64,000 nt of DNA from Pseudomonas sp. SJZ074 (lineage in GTDB: Bacteria; Pseudomonadota; Gammaproteobacteria; Pseudomonadales; Pseudomonadaceae), in assembly GCF_007828215.1 (NCBI RefSeq), contig NZ_VIUE01000021.1:1-64000 (forward strand), given 5' to 3'. The first letter of the stretch is position 1, and each line of letters starts with the position of its first letter. Position numbers and translations under genes: made by a program. The notes under the pieces were generated by a model. The model was not told the origin of the DNA and did no database searches. It worked only from the letters and a program-made list of their open reading frames with translations. This document shows, piece by piece, positions 49,919-58,283 of the stretch.

Positions 49919-52629
49919 TGCGCTGCCTCCTGCAGACCGTCGACGGTTTTACCGAACACCGCCGGTGGAATGCCCGCCAGGCCGGCCGGCAGGGCCACCA
50001 GGCCGGCGCCCAGTTCTTCATTGATGCGCAGCGGCAGACGCAAGGTCTGGCCGGCGACGTTCAGGCTCAGCAGGGCGCCGTCGTTGACGCCCAGGCGATC
50101 GGCTTCGGACTTGGCCAGGGCCACGTAGGCAGCCGGGATGCGTTCCTGCACCGGCGCGGCCTTGGAAGAGTTCTCTTCGCTGCCGAACAGGTGATGGAAC
50201 GGCACGACCTGCCAGGTGCCTGGTGCCGGGTTGAAGGCGCGCGGTACGCTGGCGAACCAGCTCAGGCCATCGCCCTGGCTTTCGATCAGGCGCGTGCCCG
50301 GGTCACCGGCACGCAGGTGACCGCCGACTTCGTCCTGGAACTTGTTCCAGGCCTGCGGCGAGTTCCAGCCCGGCGACCAGGCGAACGGCACTTGCGAGCG
50401 CGGTTCGGCGGAGCCCGAGTAACCTTCCATGGAGAAGGCGAACGCGGTGTCCGTGTCCTGCGGGGTGCGTGGTTCGTGAACGTTGATGTTGGCGCGCATG
50501 GCGGTGCGGCCGGAGTAGCGCAGCGGTTCACGGGCCAGTTTCAGGCCCTTGATGCGGAACGAAGCGGACGGTGCGGCGTCGACGATGCCGGCCAGTTGCG
50601 CGGTGCTGGAGGCACAGGCAGCGGTGACGTGGTCCAGTTGCGTCCAGTCGATCGGCTGGTTCAGCAGGGTGGCGCGCAGCGCATGCAGCCAGCGCCAGCC
50701 TTCGTGGACCAGGATGCTGGCGTCCAGGTATTGCGGGTCGAAGACCTGGAAGAAGCGCTGGGCGCGACCTTCCTGGCTGACCAGCGTACCGTCGCCTTCG
50801 GCGAAGCTCGCCGCCGGCAGCACCAGGTGGGCGCGGTCGGTGGTGGCGGTTTTCTGGTGGTCGGCCACGATCACCACTTTAGCGGCGTTCAATGCGGCGT
50901 CCACACGGGCTTTGTCGGTGCGGGTGTACAGGTCGTTCTCCAGCACCACCATGGCGTCGGCGCTGCCGTCGATCACCGCTTGCAGGGCGGCATCCACCGA
51001 TTCGCCACCGAGCATGGCCAGGCCGAGGCTGTTGGCTTCCGGCACGATCAGGCTGATGGAACCGTTCTTCTCGCGCAGCTTCAGGGCCTTGGCGATATTG
51101 GCGGCGGCCTCGATCAGGGCCTTGGAGCCCAGGGAAGTACCGGCGATCACCAGCGGACGCTTGGCCGCCAGAAAGGCATCGGCGATGCGCTGGACCAGGG
51201 CGGTCGCTTCGCTGTCCAGGCCTTCGACGGCCGGGGCGCTGGCGTCCAGGGCGTGGGCCACGGCAAAACCGATGCGCGCCAGGTCGTCAGGGGCAGCGTG
51301 GACGCATTCCTCGGCGACGTCGTCGAGCTTGGTTTCGGCCAGGCTGGCGATGAACAGCGGGTTCAGCTCATGCTGGCCGATGTTCTTCACGGCTGCGTCG
51401 AGCCACGGCTGGACGCGCATGGCGTCGGCCATGTCCTCGGCCTTGCCCTTGACCGACTGGCGCAGGGCCAGGGCCATGCGGGCGGCGGTCTGGGTCAGGT
51501 CTTCGCCGAGGACGAACACGGCGTCGTGGTCTTCGATGTCGCGCATCGTCGGCACGGGCAGCGGGCTGTCCTTGAGCACTTGCAGCACCAGGCGGATGCG
51601 CTCCAGCTCAGCGGCTTCGATACCGCTGTAGAAGTGCTCGGCGCCGACCAGTTCGCGCAGTGCGTAGTTGCTTTCCAGGCTGGCCCGTGGCGACCCGATG
51701 CCGACGATGTTGCGGCCGCGCAGCAGTTCGGCGGCCTTATCCAGGGCTTCGTCCAGGCTCAGCTTGGTGCCGTCGGCCAACAGCGGTTGGCGAGGGCGGT
51801 CCGTGCGGTTGACGTAGCCGTAGCCGAAGCGGCCACGGTCGCAGAGGAAATACTGGTTCACCGAGCCGTTGTAGCGGTTCTCGATGCGACGCAGTTCGCC
51901 ATAGCGCTCGCCCGGGCTGATGTTGCAACCGCTGGAGCAGCCGTGGCAGATGCTTGGCGAGAACTGCATGTCCCACTTGCGGTTGTAGCGCTCGGAGTGG
52001 GTCTTGTCGGTGAACACACCGGTCGGGCAGACCTCGGTGAGGTTGCCGGAAAACTCGCTTTCCAGGGTGCCGTCTTCAACGCGACCGAAGTACACGTTGT
52101 CGTGGGCACCGAACACGCCCAGGTCGGTGCCGCCGGCGTAGTCCTTGTAGTAGCGCACGCAGCGGTAGCAGGCGATGCAGCGGTTCATCTCGTGGGAAAT
52201 GAACGGACCCAGTTGCTGGTTCTGGTGGGTGCGTTTCTTGAAGCGATAACGGCGCTCGTTGTGGCCGGTCATCACGGTCATGTCTTGCAGGTGGCAGTGA
52301 CCGCCTTCCTCGCAGACCGGGCAGTCGTGCGGGTGGTTGGTCATCAGCCATTCGACGACACTGGCGCGGAACGCCTTGGATTCTTCATCGTCGATGGAGA
52401 TCCAGGTGTTGTCGGTGGCGGGGGTCATGCAGGACATGACGATCCGACCACGGGTGTCGTTTTCGTCGGTGTACTGTTTGACCGCGCACTGGCGGCAGGC
52501 CCCGACGCTACCAAGCGCGGGATGCCAGCAGAAATATGGGATGTCGAGGCCTAGCGACAGACATGCCTGTAACAGGTTGTCTGCCCCGTCGACTTCGAGC
52601 GCTTTGCCGTCTACGTGGATAGTGGCCAT
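49915..52629 (-). CDS. nuoG: NADH-quinone oxidoreductase subunit G
   Basis: This encodes 904 residues, typical of gamma-proteobacterial NuoG. The N-terminal 2Fe-2S domain has 'YFCWHPALGSVGACRQCAVK' and 'VMSCMTPA'. Then come 'CPVCEEGGHCHLQD' and 'CIACYRCVRYYKDYAG' for the 4Fe-4S clusters. 'ICHGCSSGCNI' is the extra N7 cluster motif found in this group. The remainder is a molybdopterin-oxidoreductase-like fold without cofactor. A 137-base structured spacer separates it from nuoF. Confidence 0.97.
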   Translation of the reverse strand: MATIHVDGKALEVDGADNLLQACLSLGLDIPYFCWHPALGSVGACRQCAVKQYTDENDTRGRIVMSCMTPATDNTWISIDDEESKAFRASVVEWLMTNHPHDCPVCEEGGHCHLQDMTVMTGHNERRYRFKKRTHQNQQLGPFISHEMNRCIACYRCVRYYKDYAGGTDLGVFGAHDNVYFGRVEDGTLESEFSGNLTEVCPTGVFTDKTHSERYNRKWDMQFSPSICHGCSSGCNISPGERYGELRRIENRYNGSVNQYFLCDRGRFGYGYVNRTDRPRQPLLADGTKLSLDEALDKAAELLRGRNIVGIGSPRASLESNYALRELVGAEHFYSGIEAAELERIRLVLQVLKDSPLPVPTMRDIEDHDAVFVLGEDLTQTAARMALALRQSVKGKAEDMADAMRVQPWLDAAVKNIGQHELNPLFIASLAETKLDDVAEECVHAAPDDLARIGFAVAHALDASAPAVEGLDSEATALVQRIADAFLAAKRPLVIAGTSLGSKALIEAAANIAKALKLREKNGSISLIVPEANSLGLAMLGGESVDAALQAVIDGSADAMVVLENDLYTRTDKARVDAALNAAKVVIVADHQKTATTDRAHLVLPAASFAEGDGTLVSQEGRAQRFFQVFDPQYLDASILVHEGWRWLHALRATLLNQPIDWTQLDHVTAACASSTAQLAGIVDAAPSASFRIKGLKLAREPLRYSGRTAMRANINVHEPRTPQDTDTAFAFSMEGYSGSAEPRSQVPFAWSPGWNSPQAWNKFQDEVGGHLRAGDPGTRLIESQGDGLSWFASVPRAFNPAPGTWQVVPFHHLFGSEENSSKAAPVQERIPAAYVALAKSEADRLGVNDGALLSLNVAGQTLRLPLRINEELGAGLVALPAGLAGIPPAVFGKTVDGLQEAAQ

Positions 52630-52686
52630 GGTTCAAAGTTCTTCGTTGGCCCGGTGTCAGCGGGCGTGGCTAATGGAATCTTGTCG

Positions 52687-52756
52687 TTCGTCCGAATCCA
52701 AACAGCCTGCAAAGGCGTCATCGGACGAAAGGCGAAGGGCACGGACCCTTCGCCTT
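52687..52756 (-). ncRNA. Structured spacer between nuoF and nuoG (candidate RNA element)
   Basis: On the message strand a perfect 11-bp hairpin (AAGGCGAAGGG-N6-CCCTTCGCCTT, 52756-52729) is followed at once by a second inverted repeat with 9-base perfect arms (TTCGTCCGA / TCGGACGAA, 52729-52687). It sits in the longest gap of the operon, 58 bases before the nuoG start, with no T-run. This could be an attenuator, a processing site or a stability element. A function is inferred, not seen. Confidence 0.45.
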
Positions 52757-52766
52757 CTTAAGCGTG

Positions 52767-54125
52767 TTACGCGCCGACCATGGTCGGCGTGACCACCTGA
52801 TTGAGATCGCCTGCGCGGGTAGGCGCGATGCCGGCCTCGAATTCAGAGCGGAAGTATTTGATCGCGCTGCCCAACGGCTCCACGGCACCCGGTGCGTGAG
52901 CACAGAAGGTCTTGCCTGGGCCGAGGAAACCCACCAGACCCAGCAGGGTCTCGATGTCGCCGGGCTGGCCTTCGCCGTTCTCGATGGCCATCAGCAGCTT
53001 GACGCTCCAGGGCAGGCCATCGCGGCAAGGGGTGCAGAAGCCGCAGGACTCACGGGAGAAAAACTGCTCCATGTTGCGCAGCAGCGACACCATGCTGACG
53101 CTGTCGTCCACCGCCATGGCCAGGCCGGTACCCATGCGGGTGCCCACCTTGGCGATGCCGCCGGCGTACATCTGCGCGTCCAGGTGTTCCGGCAACAGGA
53201 AGCCGGTACCGGCACCACCGGGCTGCCAGCACTTGAGTTTGTAGCCGTCGCGCATGCCGCCAGCGTAATCCTCGAACAGCTCGCGGCCAGTGATGCCGAA
53301 AGGCAGTTCCCACAGGCCGGGGTTCTTGACCTTGCCGGAGAAGCCCATGAGCTTGGTGCCCATGTCTTCGCTGCCGTCGCGGGCCAGGGATTTGTACCAG
53401 TCCACGCCGTCGGCGATGATCGCCGGCACGTTGCACAGGGTCTCGACGTTGTTCACGCAGGTCGGCTTGCCCCACACGCCCACGGCTGCCGGGAAGGGTG
53501 GCTTGGAGCGTGGGTTGGCGCGGCGGCCTTCCAGGGAGTTGATCAGTGCGGTTTCTTCACCGCAGATGTAACGCCCGGCGCCGGTGTGGACGAACAGCTC
53601 GAAATCGAAGCCGCTGCCCAGGATGTTCTTGCCCAGGAGGCCCGCGGCCTTGGCTTCTTCCACGGCACGGTTCAGGTGCTTGGCGGCGGTGGTGTATTCG
53701 CCGCGCAGGAAAATGTAGCCACGGTAGGTTTTCAGCGCACGGGCGCTGATCAGCATGCCTTCGATCAGCAGATGGGGCAGTTGCTCCATCAGCATGCGGT
53801 CCTTCCAGGTGTTGGGTTCCATTTCATCCGCGTTGCACAGCAGGTAGCGGATGTCGATGGATTCGTCCTTGGGCATCAGGCCCCACTTCACGCCGGTAGG
53901 GAAGCCCGCACCGCCGCGACCCTTGAGGCCGGAGTCCTTCACGGTCTGGACGATGTCGTCCTGGGCCATCTGGGTGAACGCCTTGCGCGCAGCGGCGTAG
54001 CCGTTTTTGGCCTGATACTCGTCCAGCCACACCGCTTCGCCGTCGTCACGCAGACGCCAGGTCAGGGGATGGGTTTCGGCCGAACGCTGGATGCGGTTGG
54101 CGGGCCCGAAGGAAGTCAGGGTCAT
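52767..54125 (-). CDS. nuoF: NADH-quinone oxidoreductase subunit F
   Basis: This encodes 452 residues. The NADH/FMN site has 'LKGRGGAGFPTGVKWGLMPK' and 'YFLRGEY'-like 'GYIFLRGEYTTAAKHLNRAV'. 'HTGAGRYICGEETALINSLE' and the cluster N3 motif 'SCGFCTPCRDGLPW' follow. It takes hydride from NADH and passes electrons into the Fe-S chain. It overlaps nuoE by four bases. Confidence 0.97.
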   Translation of the reverse strand: MTLTSFGPANRIQRSAETHPLTWRLRDDGEAVWLDEYQAKNGYAAARKAFTQMAQDDIVQTVKDSGLKGRGGAGFPTGVKWGLMPKDESIDIRYLLCNADEMEPNTWKDRMLMEQLPHLLIEGMLISARALKTYRGYIFLRGEYTTAAKHLNRAVEEAKAAGLLGKNILGSGFDFELFVHTGAGRYICGEETALINSLEGRRANPRSKPPFPAAVGVWGKPTCVNNVETLCNVPAIIADGVDWYKSLARDGSEDMGTKLMGFSGKVKNPGLWELPFGITGRELFEDYAGGMRDGYKLKCWQPGGAGTGFLLPEHLDAQMYAGGIAKVGTRMGTGLAMAVDDSVSMVSLLRNMEQFFSRESCGFCTPCRDGLPWSVKLLMAIENGEGQPGDIETLLGLVGFLGPGKTFCAHAPGAVEPLGSAIKYFRSEFEAGIAPTRAGDLNQVVTPTMVGA

Positions 54126-54619
54126 ACGTAGCCCTCCAGCAATTTGGCGACGCCGTCTGGTTTGACGTCACCGAAGGTGTCGTCGTCGATCATCAGCGCC
54201 GGGGCCTTGTCGCAATTGCCCAGGCAGCACACCGGCAGCAGCGTGAAGCGGCCGTCGGCGGTGGTCTGGCCCAGGCCGATGCCCAGCTTGCTCTGGATTT
54301 CGCTGACCACGGATTCGTGGCCACCGATGTAGCAGACCATGCTGTCGCAGACGCGAATGATGTGGCGGCCTACAGGCTGGCGGAAGATCTGGCTGTAGAA
54401 GGTGGCGACGCCTTCGACGTCGCTCGCCGGGATGCCGAGGATCTCGCCGATGGCGTAAAGCGCGCCGTCAGGCACCCAGCCACGTTCCTTCTGGACGATC
54501 TTCAGGGCTTCGATCGACGCCGCGCGCGGGTCTTCGTAGTGATGCAGCTCGTGCTCGATGGCCGAGCGCTCGGTTTCGCTCAGGGCGAAACGGTCTGTCT
54601 GGATAAGCGTGCTGTTCAT
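54122..54619 (-). CDS. nuoE: NADH-quinone oxidoreductase subunit E
   Basis: This encodes 165 residues of the thioredoxin-like 2Fe-2S family. The four cluster cysteines are in 'IIRVCDSMVCYIGGHES' and 'LLPVCCLGNCDKAPALMIDD'. It holds cluster N1a of the NADH module. It lies two bases after nuoCD and overlaps nuoF. Confidence 0.97.
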   Translation of the reverse strand: MNSTLIQTDRFALSETERSAIEHELHHYEDPRAASIEALKIVQKERGWVPDGALYAIGEILGIPASDVEGVATFYSQIFRQPVGRHIIRVCDSMVCYIGGHESVVSEIQSKLGIGLGQTTADGRFTLLPVCCLGNCDKAPALMIDDDTFGDVKPDGVAKLLEGYV

Positions 54620-54621
54620 GC

Positions 54622-56406
54622 TTAGCGGTCCACGTCGGCCATAACGAAATCGATACTACCCAGGTACGCGATCAAGTCCGCGACCATGCTGCCTTTGATC
54701 ACCGAAGGGATCTGCTGCAGGTGCGGGTAGCTTGGGGTGCGGATCCGGGTGCGGTAGCTCATGGTGCCGCCGTCGCTCGTCAGGTAATAACTGTTGATGC
54801 CCTTGGTCGCTTCGATCATCTGGAAGGACTCGTTGGCCGGCATGACCGGACCCCACGAAACCTGCAGGAAGTGCGTGATCAGGGTCTCGATGTGCTGCAG
54901 CGTGCGCTCCTTGGGCGGCGGCGTGGTCAGCGGGTGATCCGCCTTGTACGGGCCTTCCGGCATGTTGCGCAGGCATTGCTCGATGATCTTGACGCTCTGG
55001 CGCATTTCCTCGACGCGAACCATGCAGCGGTCATAGGCATCGCCGTTGGCCGCCAGCGGTACTTCGAATTCGAAGTTCTCGTAGCCGGAGTAGGGGCGTG
55101 CCTTGCGCAGGTCGAAGTCGCAACCGGTAGAACGCAGGCCAGCACCAGTGACGCCCCATTCCAGAGCTTCCTTGGTGTTGTAGGCGGCGACGCCGATGGT
55201 ACGGCCCTTGAGGATGCTGTTCTGCAGGGCGGCCTTGGTGTATTCGTCCAGACGCTTGGGCATCCACTCGACGAAGTCCTTGACCAGCTTTTCCCAGCCA
55301 CGTGGCAGATCGTGGGCCACGCCACCGATGCGGTACCAGGCCGGGTGCAGGCGGAAACCGGTAATGGCTTCGATCACCGTGTACGCCTTCTGGCGGTCGG
55401 TGAAGGTGAAGAACACCGGCGTCATGGCGCCGACGTCCTGGATGTAGGTGCCCAGGAACAGCAGGTGACTGGTGATACGGAAGAACTCGGCCATCATGAT
55501 GCGGATGACGTCGACCCGGTCCGGTACCTTGATCCCGGCCAGTTTCTCGACCGAAAGCACGTACGGCAGGTTGTTCATCACGCCGCCGAGGTAGTCGATG
55601 CGGTCGGTGTACGGAATGTAGCTGTGCCAGGACTGGCGCTCGGCCATTTTCTCGGCGCCACGGTGGTGGTAGCCGATGTCCGGGACGCAGTCGACGATCT
55701 CTTCGCCGTCCAGTTGCAGGATGATGCGGAACGCACCGTGGGCCGAAGGGTGGTTCGGGCCCAGGTTGAGGAACATGTAGTCCTCGTTGGCGCCCGAACG
55801 CTTCATGCCCCAGTCTTCAGGCTTGAAGCGCGCGGCTTCTTCCTCGAGCTGCTGTTTGGCCAGGGACAGGCTGAACGGGTCGAACTCGGTGGCGCGGGCC
55901 GGGAAGTCCTTGCGCAGCGGGTGACCTTCCCAGGTCGGCGGCATCATGATGCGCGACAGGTGCGGGTGGCCGGGGAAATCGATCCCGTACATGTCCCACA
56001 CTTCACGTTCGTACCAGTTGGCGTTCGGCCAGATGCCGGTCACGGTCGGCACGCTGAGGTCGCTCTCGGACAAGGCGACCTTGATCATTACGTCACTATT
56101 ACGCTCGATCGACATCAGGTGATAGAACACGGTGAAGTCGACGCCGTCGGGCAGGCCCTGGCGCTTGGTGCGCAGGCGCTCGTCCACGCCGTGCAGGTCA
56201 TAGAGCATGACGTACGGCTTGGGCAGGTTGCGCAGGAAGGTCAGGACTTCGACGAGTCTGGCGCGAGCAACCCAAAGCACCGGCATGCCGGTGCGGGTCG
56301 GCTGGGCGGTGAACGCCTCGGGGCCAAAACGGTTGTTCAGTTCGACGACCACATCCTGGTCGTCTGCCTTGTAGGGCGGGATGTACAGAGCACTGCCTGT
56401 AGTCAT
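54622..56406 (-). CDS. nuoCD: NADH-quinone oxidoreductase fused subunit C/D
   Basis: This encodes 594 residues. The NuoC part covers about residues 1-190 ('WYEREVWDMYGIDFPGHPHL', 'LRKDFPA'). The NuoD part begins near 210 ('FLNLGPNHPSAHGAFRIILQ') and includes 'DIGYHHRGAEKMAERQSWHS', which forms the quinone site. It ends 'GSIDFVMADVDR'. The C/D fusion is normal for gamma-proteobacteria. A 73-base gap separates it from nuoB. Confidence 0.97.
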   Translation of the reverse strand: MTTGSALYIPPYKADDQDVVVELNNRFGPEAFTAQPTRTGMPVLWVARARLVEVLTFLRNLPKPYVMLYDLHGVDERLRTKRQGLPDGVDFTVFYHLMSIERNSDVMIKVALSESDLSVPTVTGIWPNANWYEREVWDMYGIDFPGHPHLSRIMMPPTWEGHPLRKDFPARATEFDPFSLSLAKQQLEEEAARFKPEDWGMKRSGANEDYMFLNLGPNHPSAHGAFRIILQLDGEEIVDCVPDIGYHHRGAEKMAERQSWHSYIPYTDRIDYLGGVMNNLPYVLSVEKLAGIKVPDRVDVIRIMMAEFFRITSHLLFLGTYIQDVGAMTPVFFTFTDRQKAYTVIEAITGFRLHPAWYRIGGVAHDLPRGWEKLVKDFVEWMPKRLDEYTKAALQNSILKGRTIGVAAYNTKEALEWGVTGAGLRSTGCDFDLRKARPYSGYENFEFEVPLAANGDAYDRCMVRVEEMRQSVKIIEQCLRNMPEGPYKADHPLTTPPPKERTLQHIETLITHFLQVSWGPVMPANESFQMIEATKGINSYYLTSDGGTMSYRTRIRTPSYPHLQQIPSVIKGSMVADLIAYLGSIDFVMADVDR

Positions 56407-56479
56407 GGTTATTTATCGCTTTCGGTCAACGTAAAGAATGAAGCCAGGTTCGTGTTTCTTGTTCAGGAACAGAGCTGGA

Positions 56480-57154
56480 TCAGACTTCGTCGGGGCTGCG
56501 CAGGTTGGTGACTGCGATACGCTGTTCGCGGCGCTGTTCCTTTTGCGATGGCATCTCGGCGCGATAGACGCCTTGATCGCCAACGACCCAGGACAGTGGG
56601 CGACGCTCCTGGCCAATCGATTCCTGCAACAGCATCAGGCCTTGCAGGAAAGCTTCGGGGCGGGGCGGGCAGCCAGGCACGTAGACGTCCACGGGCAGGA
56701 ACTTGTCCACCCCTTGAACGACGGAATAGATGTCGTACATGCCACCGGAGTTGGCGCACGAACCCATGGAGATCACCCATTTCGGTTCGAGCATTTGCTC
56801 ATAGAGACGCTGGATGATCGGCGCCATCTTGATGAAGCAGGTACCGGCGATAACCATGAAATCCGCCTGACGCGGCGATGCCCGGATTACCTCGGCGCCG
56901 AAGCGCGCGATGTCGTGGGGCGCCGTGAAGGCGGTGGTCATTTCCACGTAGCAGCACGAAAGGCCGAAGTTGTACGGCCACAGGGAGTTCTTGCGACCCC
57001 AGTTGACCGTGCTGTTCAGCACATCTTCGAGCTTGCCCATGAAGATGTTCTTGTGGACTTGATCTTCTAACGGATCGGAGACGGTTTCCCGTTCGCCAAT
57101 CGGATACTGCTCGTTAGGAGCATCGGGGTCGATCCTGGTGAGATTGTATTGCAT
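56480..57154 (-). CDS. nuoB: NADH-quinone oxidoreductase subunit B
   Basis: The ATG at 57154 (MQYNLTRIDPDAP) gives 224 residues. The N2 cluster ligands are seen in 'YNFGLSCCYVEMTTAF', 'MGSCANSGGMYD' and 'VPGCPPRPEAFLQGLM'. N2 is the last cluster before the quinone. The C-terminus is longer than in E. coli, as usual for Pseudomonas. It follows nuoA by about 10 bases. Confidence 0.97.
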   Translation of the reverse strand: MQYNLTRIDPDAPNEQYPIGERETVSDPLEDQVHKNIFMGKLEDVLNSTVNWGRKNSLWPYNFGLSCCYVEMTTAFTAPHDIARFGAEVIRASPRQADFMVIAGTCFIKMAPIIQRLYEQMLEPKWVISMGSCANSGGMYDIYSVVQGVDKFLPVDVYVPGCPPRPEAFLQGLMLLQESIGQERRPLSWVVGDQGVYRAEMPSQKEQRREQRIAVTNLRSPDEV

Positions 57155-57164
57155 TGCCAAAGCC

Positions 57165-57578
57165 TCATTGTTTCAGCTTCGCTTGCCGCTTGCGCCGAGC
57201 TTCCGGAGCCCAATCAAGTGCCCCCACCCGGAATAGGTAGACAAGACCTGCCAACAGAATTGCTATGAAAACGAGAGCTTCGACAAATCCGGTCCAGCCG
57301 CTTTCGCGGACGGACACAGACCAGGCAAAGAGAAAGAGGGCTTCGATATCGAAGATCACGAAGAGCATCGCGACCAGATAGAATTTGGCTGAGAGCCGCA
57401 AGCGGGCGCCACCGGTAGGCAGCATGCCGGACTCGAACGGTTCGTTTTTGCTGCGGCCCCAGGCTTTTGACCCGAGCAGGCTCGACAGCCCGAGCATGAA
57501 GGCACACAGGCCGACGACACCCAGAAGGAAAATGGCAAAGCCCCAGTTGTGGGCCATGAGTCCTGTCGCTTCGGGCAT
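57165..57578 (-). CDS. nuoA: NADH-quinone oxidoreductase subunit A
   Basis: The start MPEATGLMAHN at 57578 gives 137 residues with three membrane helices. The frame extends upstream, but that part lacks hydrophobic character and a site. 'NEPFESGMLPTGGARLRLSA' is the conserved loop near the quinone channel, and 'KFYLVAMLFVIFDIEALFLF' the next helix. First gene of the nuo operon. Transcription presumably starts in the A/T-rich region at 57660-57860. Confidence 0.95.
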   Translation of the reverse strand: MPEATGLMAHNWGFAIFLLGVVGLCAFMLGLSSLLGSKAWGRSKNEPFESGMLPTGGARLRLSAKFYLVAMLFVIFDIEALFLFAWSVSVRESGWTGFVEALVFIAILLAGLVYLFRVGALDWAPEARRKRQAKLKQ

Positions 57579-58283
57579 GCTGGAAATCCTTAACAGAGGG
57601 CAAAGGGCCTCTGAGCTTGAAAGAAATAACGCAGTGACGATATGTCGCAGCAATCAATCGCGGTGATTTTATGGCTAAACACCGGGCAAGTAAAATTCCT
57701 ATAGCGAAATTATTTATTGGAATAAGGACATAGCGCTCCTCCAAAGCTGCGCAACCCCGGCCCTGCGGGCATTGGCCGACTATTCATCCATTCTGCTTTA
57801 TTCGTGCTGCAACAATGATAATGCCTTTCAAATGATAATTATTATTGTTTGTCCGGGTTTTTCATCAATAACCCGGCACAGTAGCTGAGAACTTTTCTTA
57901 CAGGGTTGCGACTGCAATTGTCAGCGCTGGCCGTTTTACTCTTTTTCAGACTGCCTGTTACTGCGTTCGATCAATTTTTCTATCGGCGCGCCAAAGGGAA
58001 AGGGTCGGTAAGGGGTTGGATCTGCATGAGGGGTCGCTCCCATAGAAGCCAGGCTTGTTCGCGCCGTCAGCGGCGCGGTCCCGGAGCATTGGAGCGTCAA
58101 GCGAAACCTCTTTGCCAACAAAAATCGGCACGAGGCCTAACCTAGAGCCTTGAACGATTGGTGGCAAATGGCTATCTTTGCAGCTCACTTATCTAATCAT
58201 CTATATCAATATTGGTTAGGTAATCGCTCCCTTAATAGCTGCGTCAGTCTTCATCGTTCGCGGCTGATTACCAAAGGAATGTC
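57579..58283. other. Divergent intergenic region between nuoA and an MCP gene
   Basis: This is 705 bases without a supported gene. A/T-rich DNA lies at 57661-57730 (candidate nuo promoter, with TTATTC-N16-TATAGG on the nuo strand). A Fur-box-like element lies at 57814-57846 and a 7-bp hairpin (CCGGGTT-N10-AACCCGG) at 57853-57876. Worn REP-like sequence occurs at 58024-58075, and an A/T-rich patch at 58190-58225 is probably the chemoreceptor promoter. Confidence 0.5.
57814..57846. promoter_or_regulatory. Fur-box-like element
   Basis: AATGATAAT occurs twice (57814-57822 and 57831-57839). The second continues as TATTATT, so 57828-57846 matches 14 of 19 positions of GATAATGATAATCATTATC. It lies about 240 bases upstream of nuoA and 440 bases upstream of the chemoreceptor. 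It is a candidate Fur site, inferred by match only. Confidence 0.5.

Noticed and set aside
49918..52554. An 878-codon plus-strand frame opposite nuoG
   Set aside because: nuoG is complete with its Fe-S motifs. The long frame results from high GC content at third codon positions.
57906..58145. A 79-codon plus-strand frame near the Fur-like box
   Set aside because: A hydrophobic start is followed by an Arg-rich, unnatural tail, and there is no ribosome site. It overlaps REP-like sequence.
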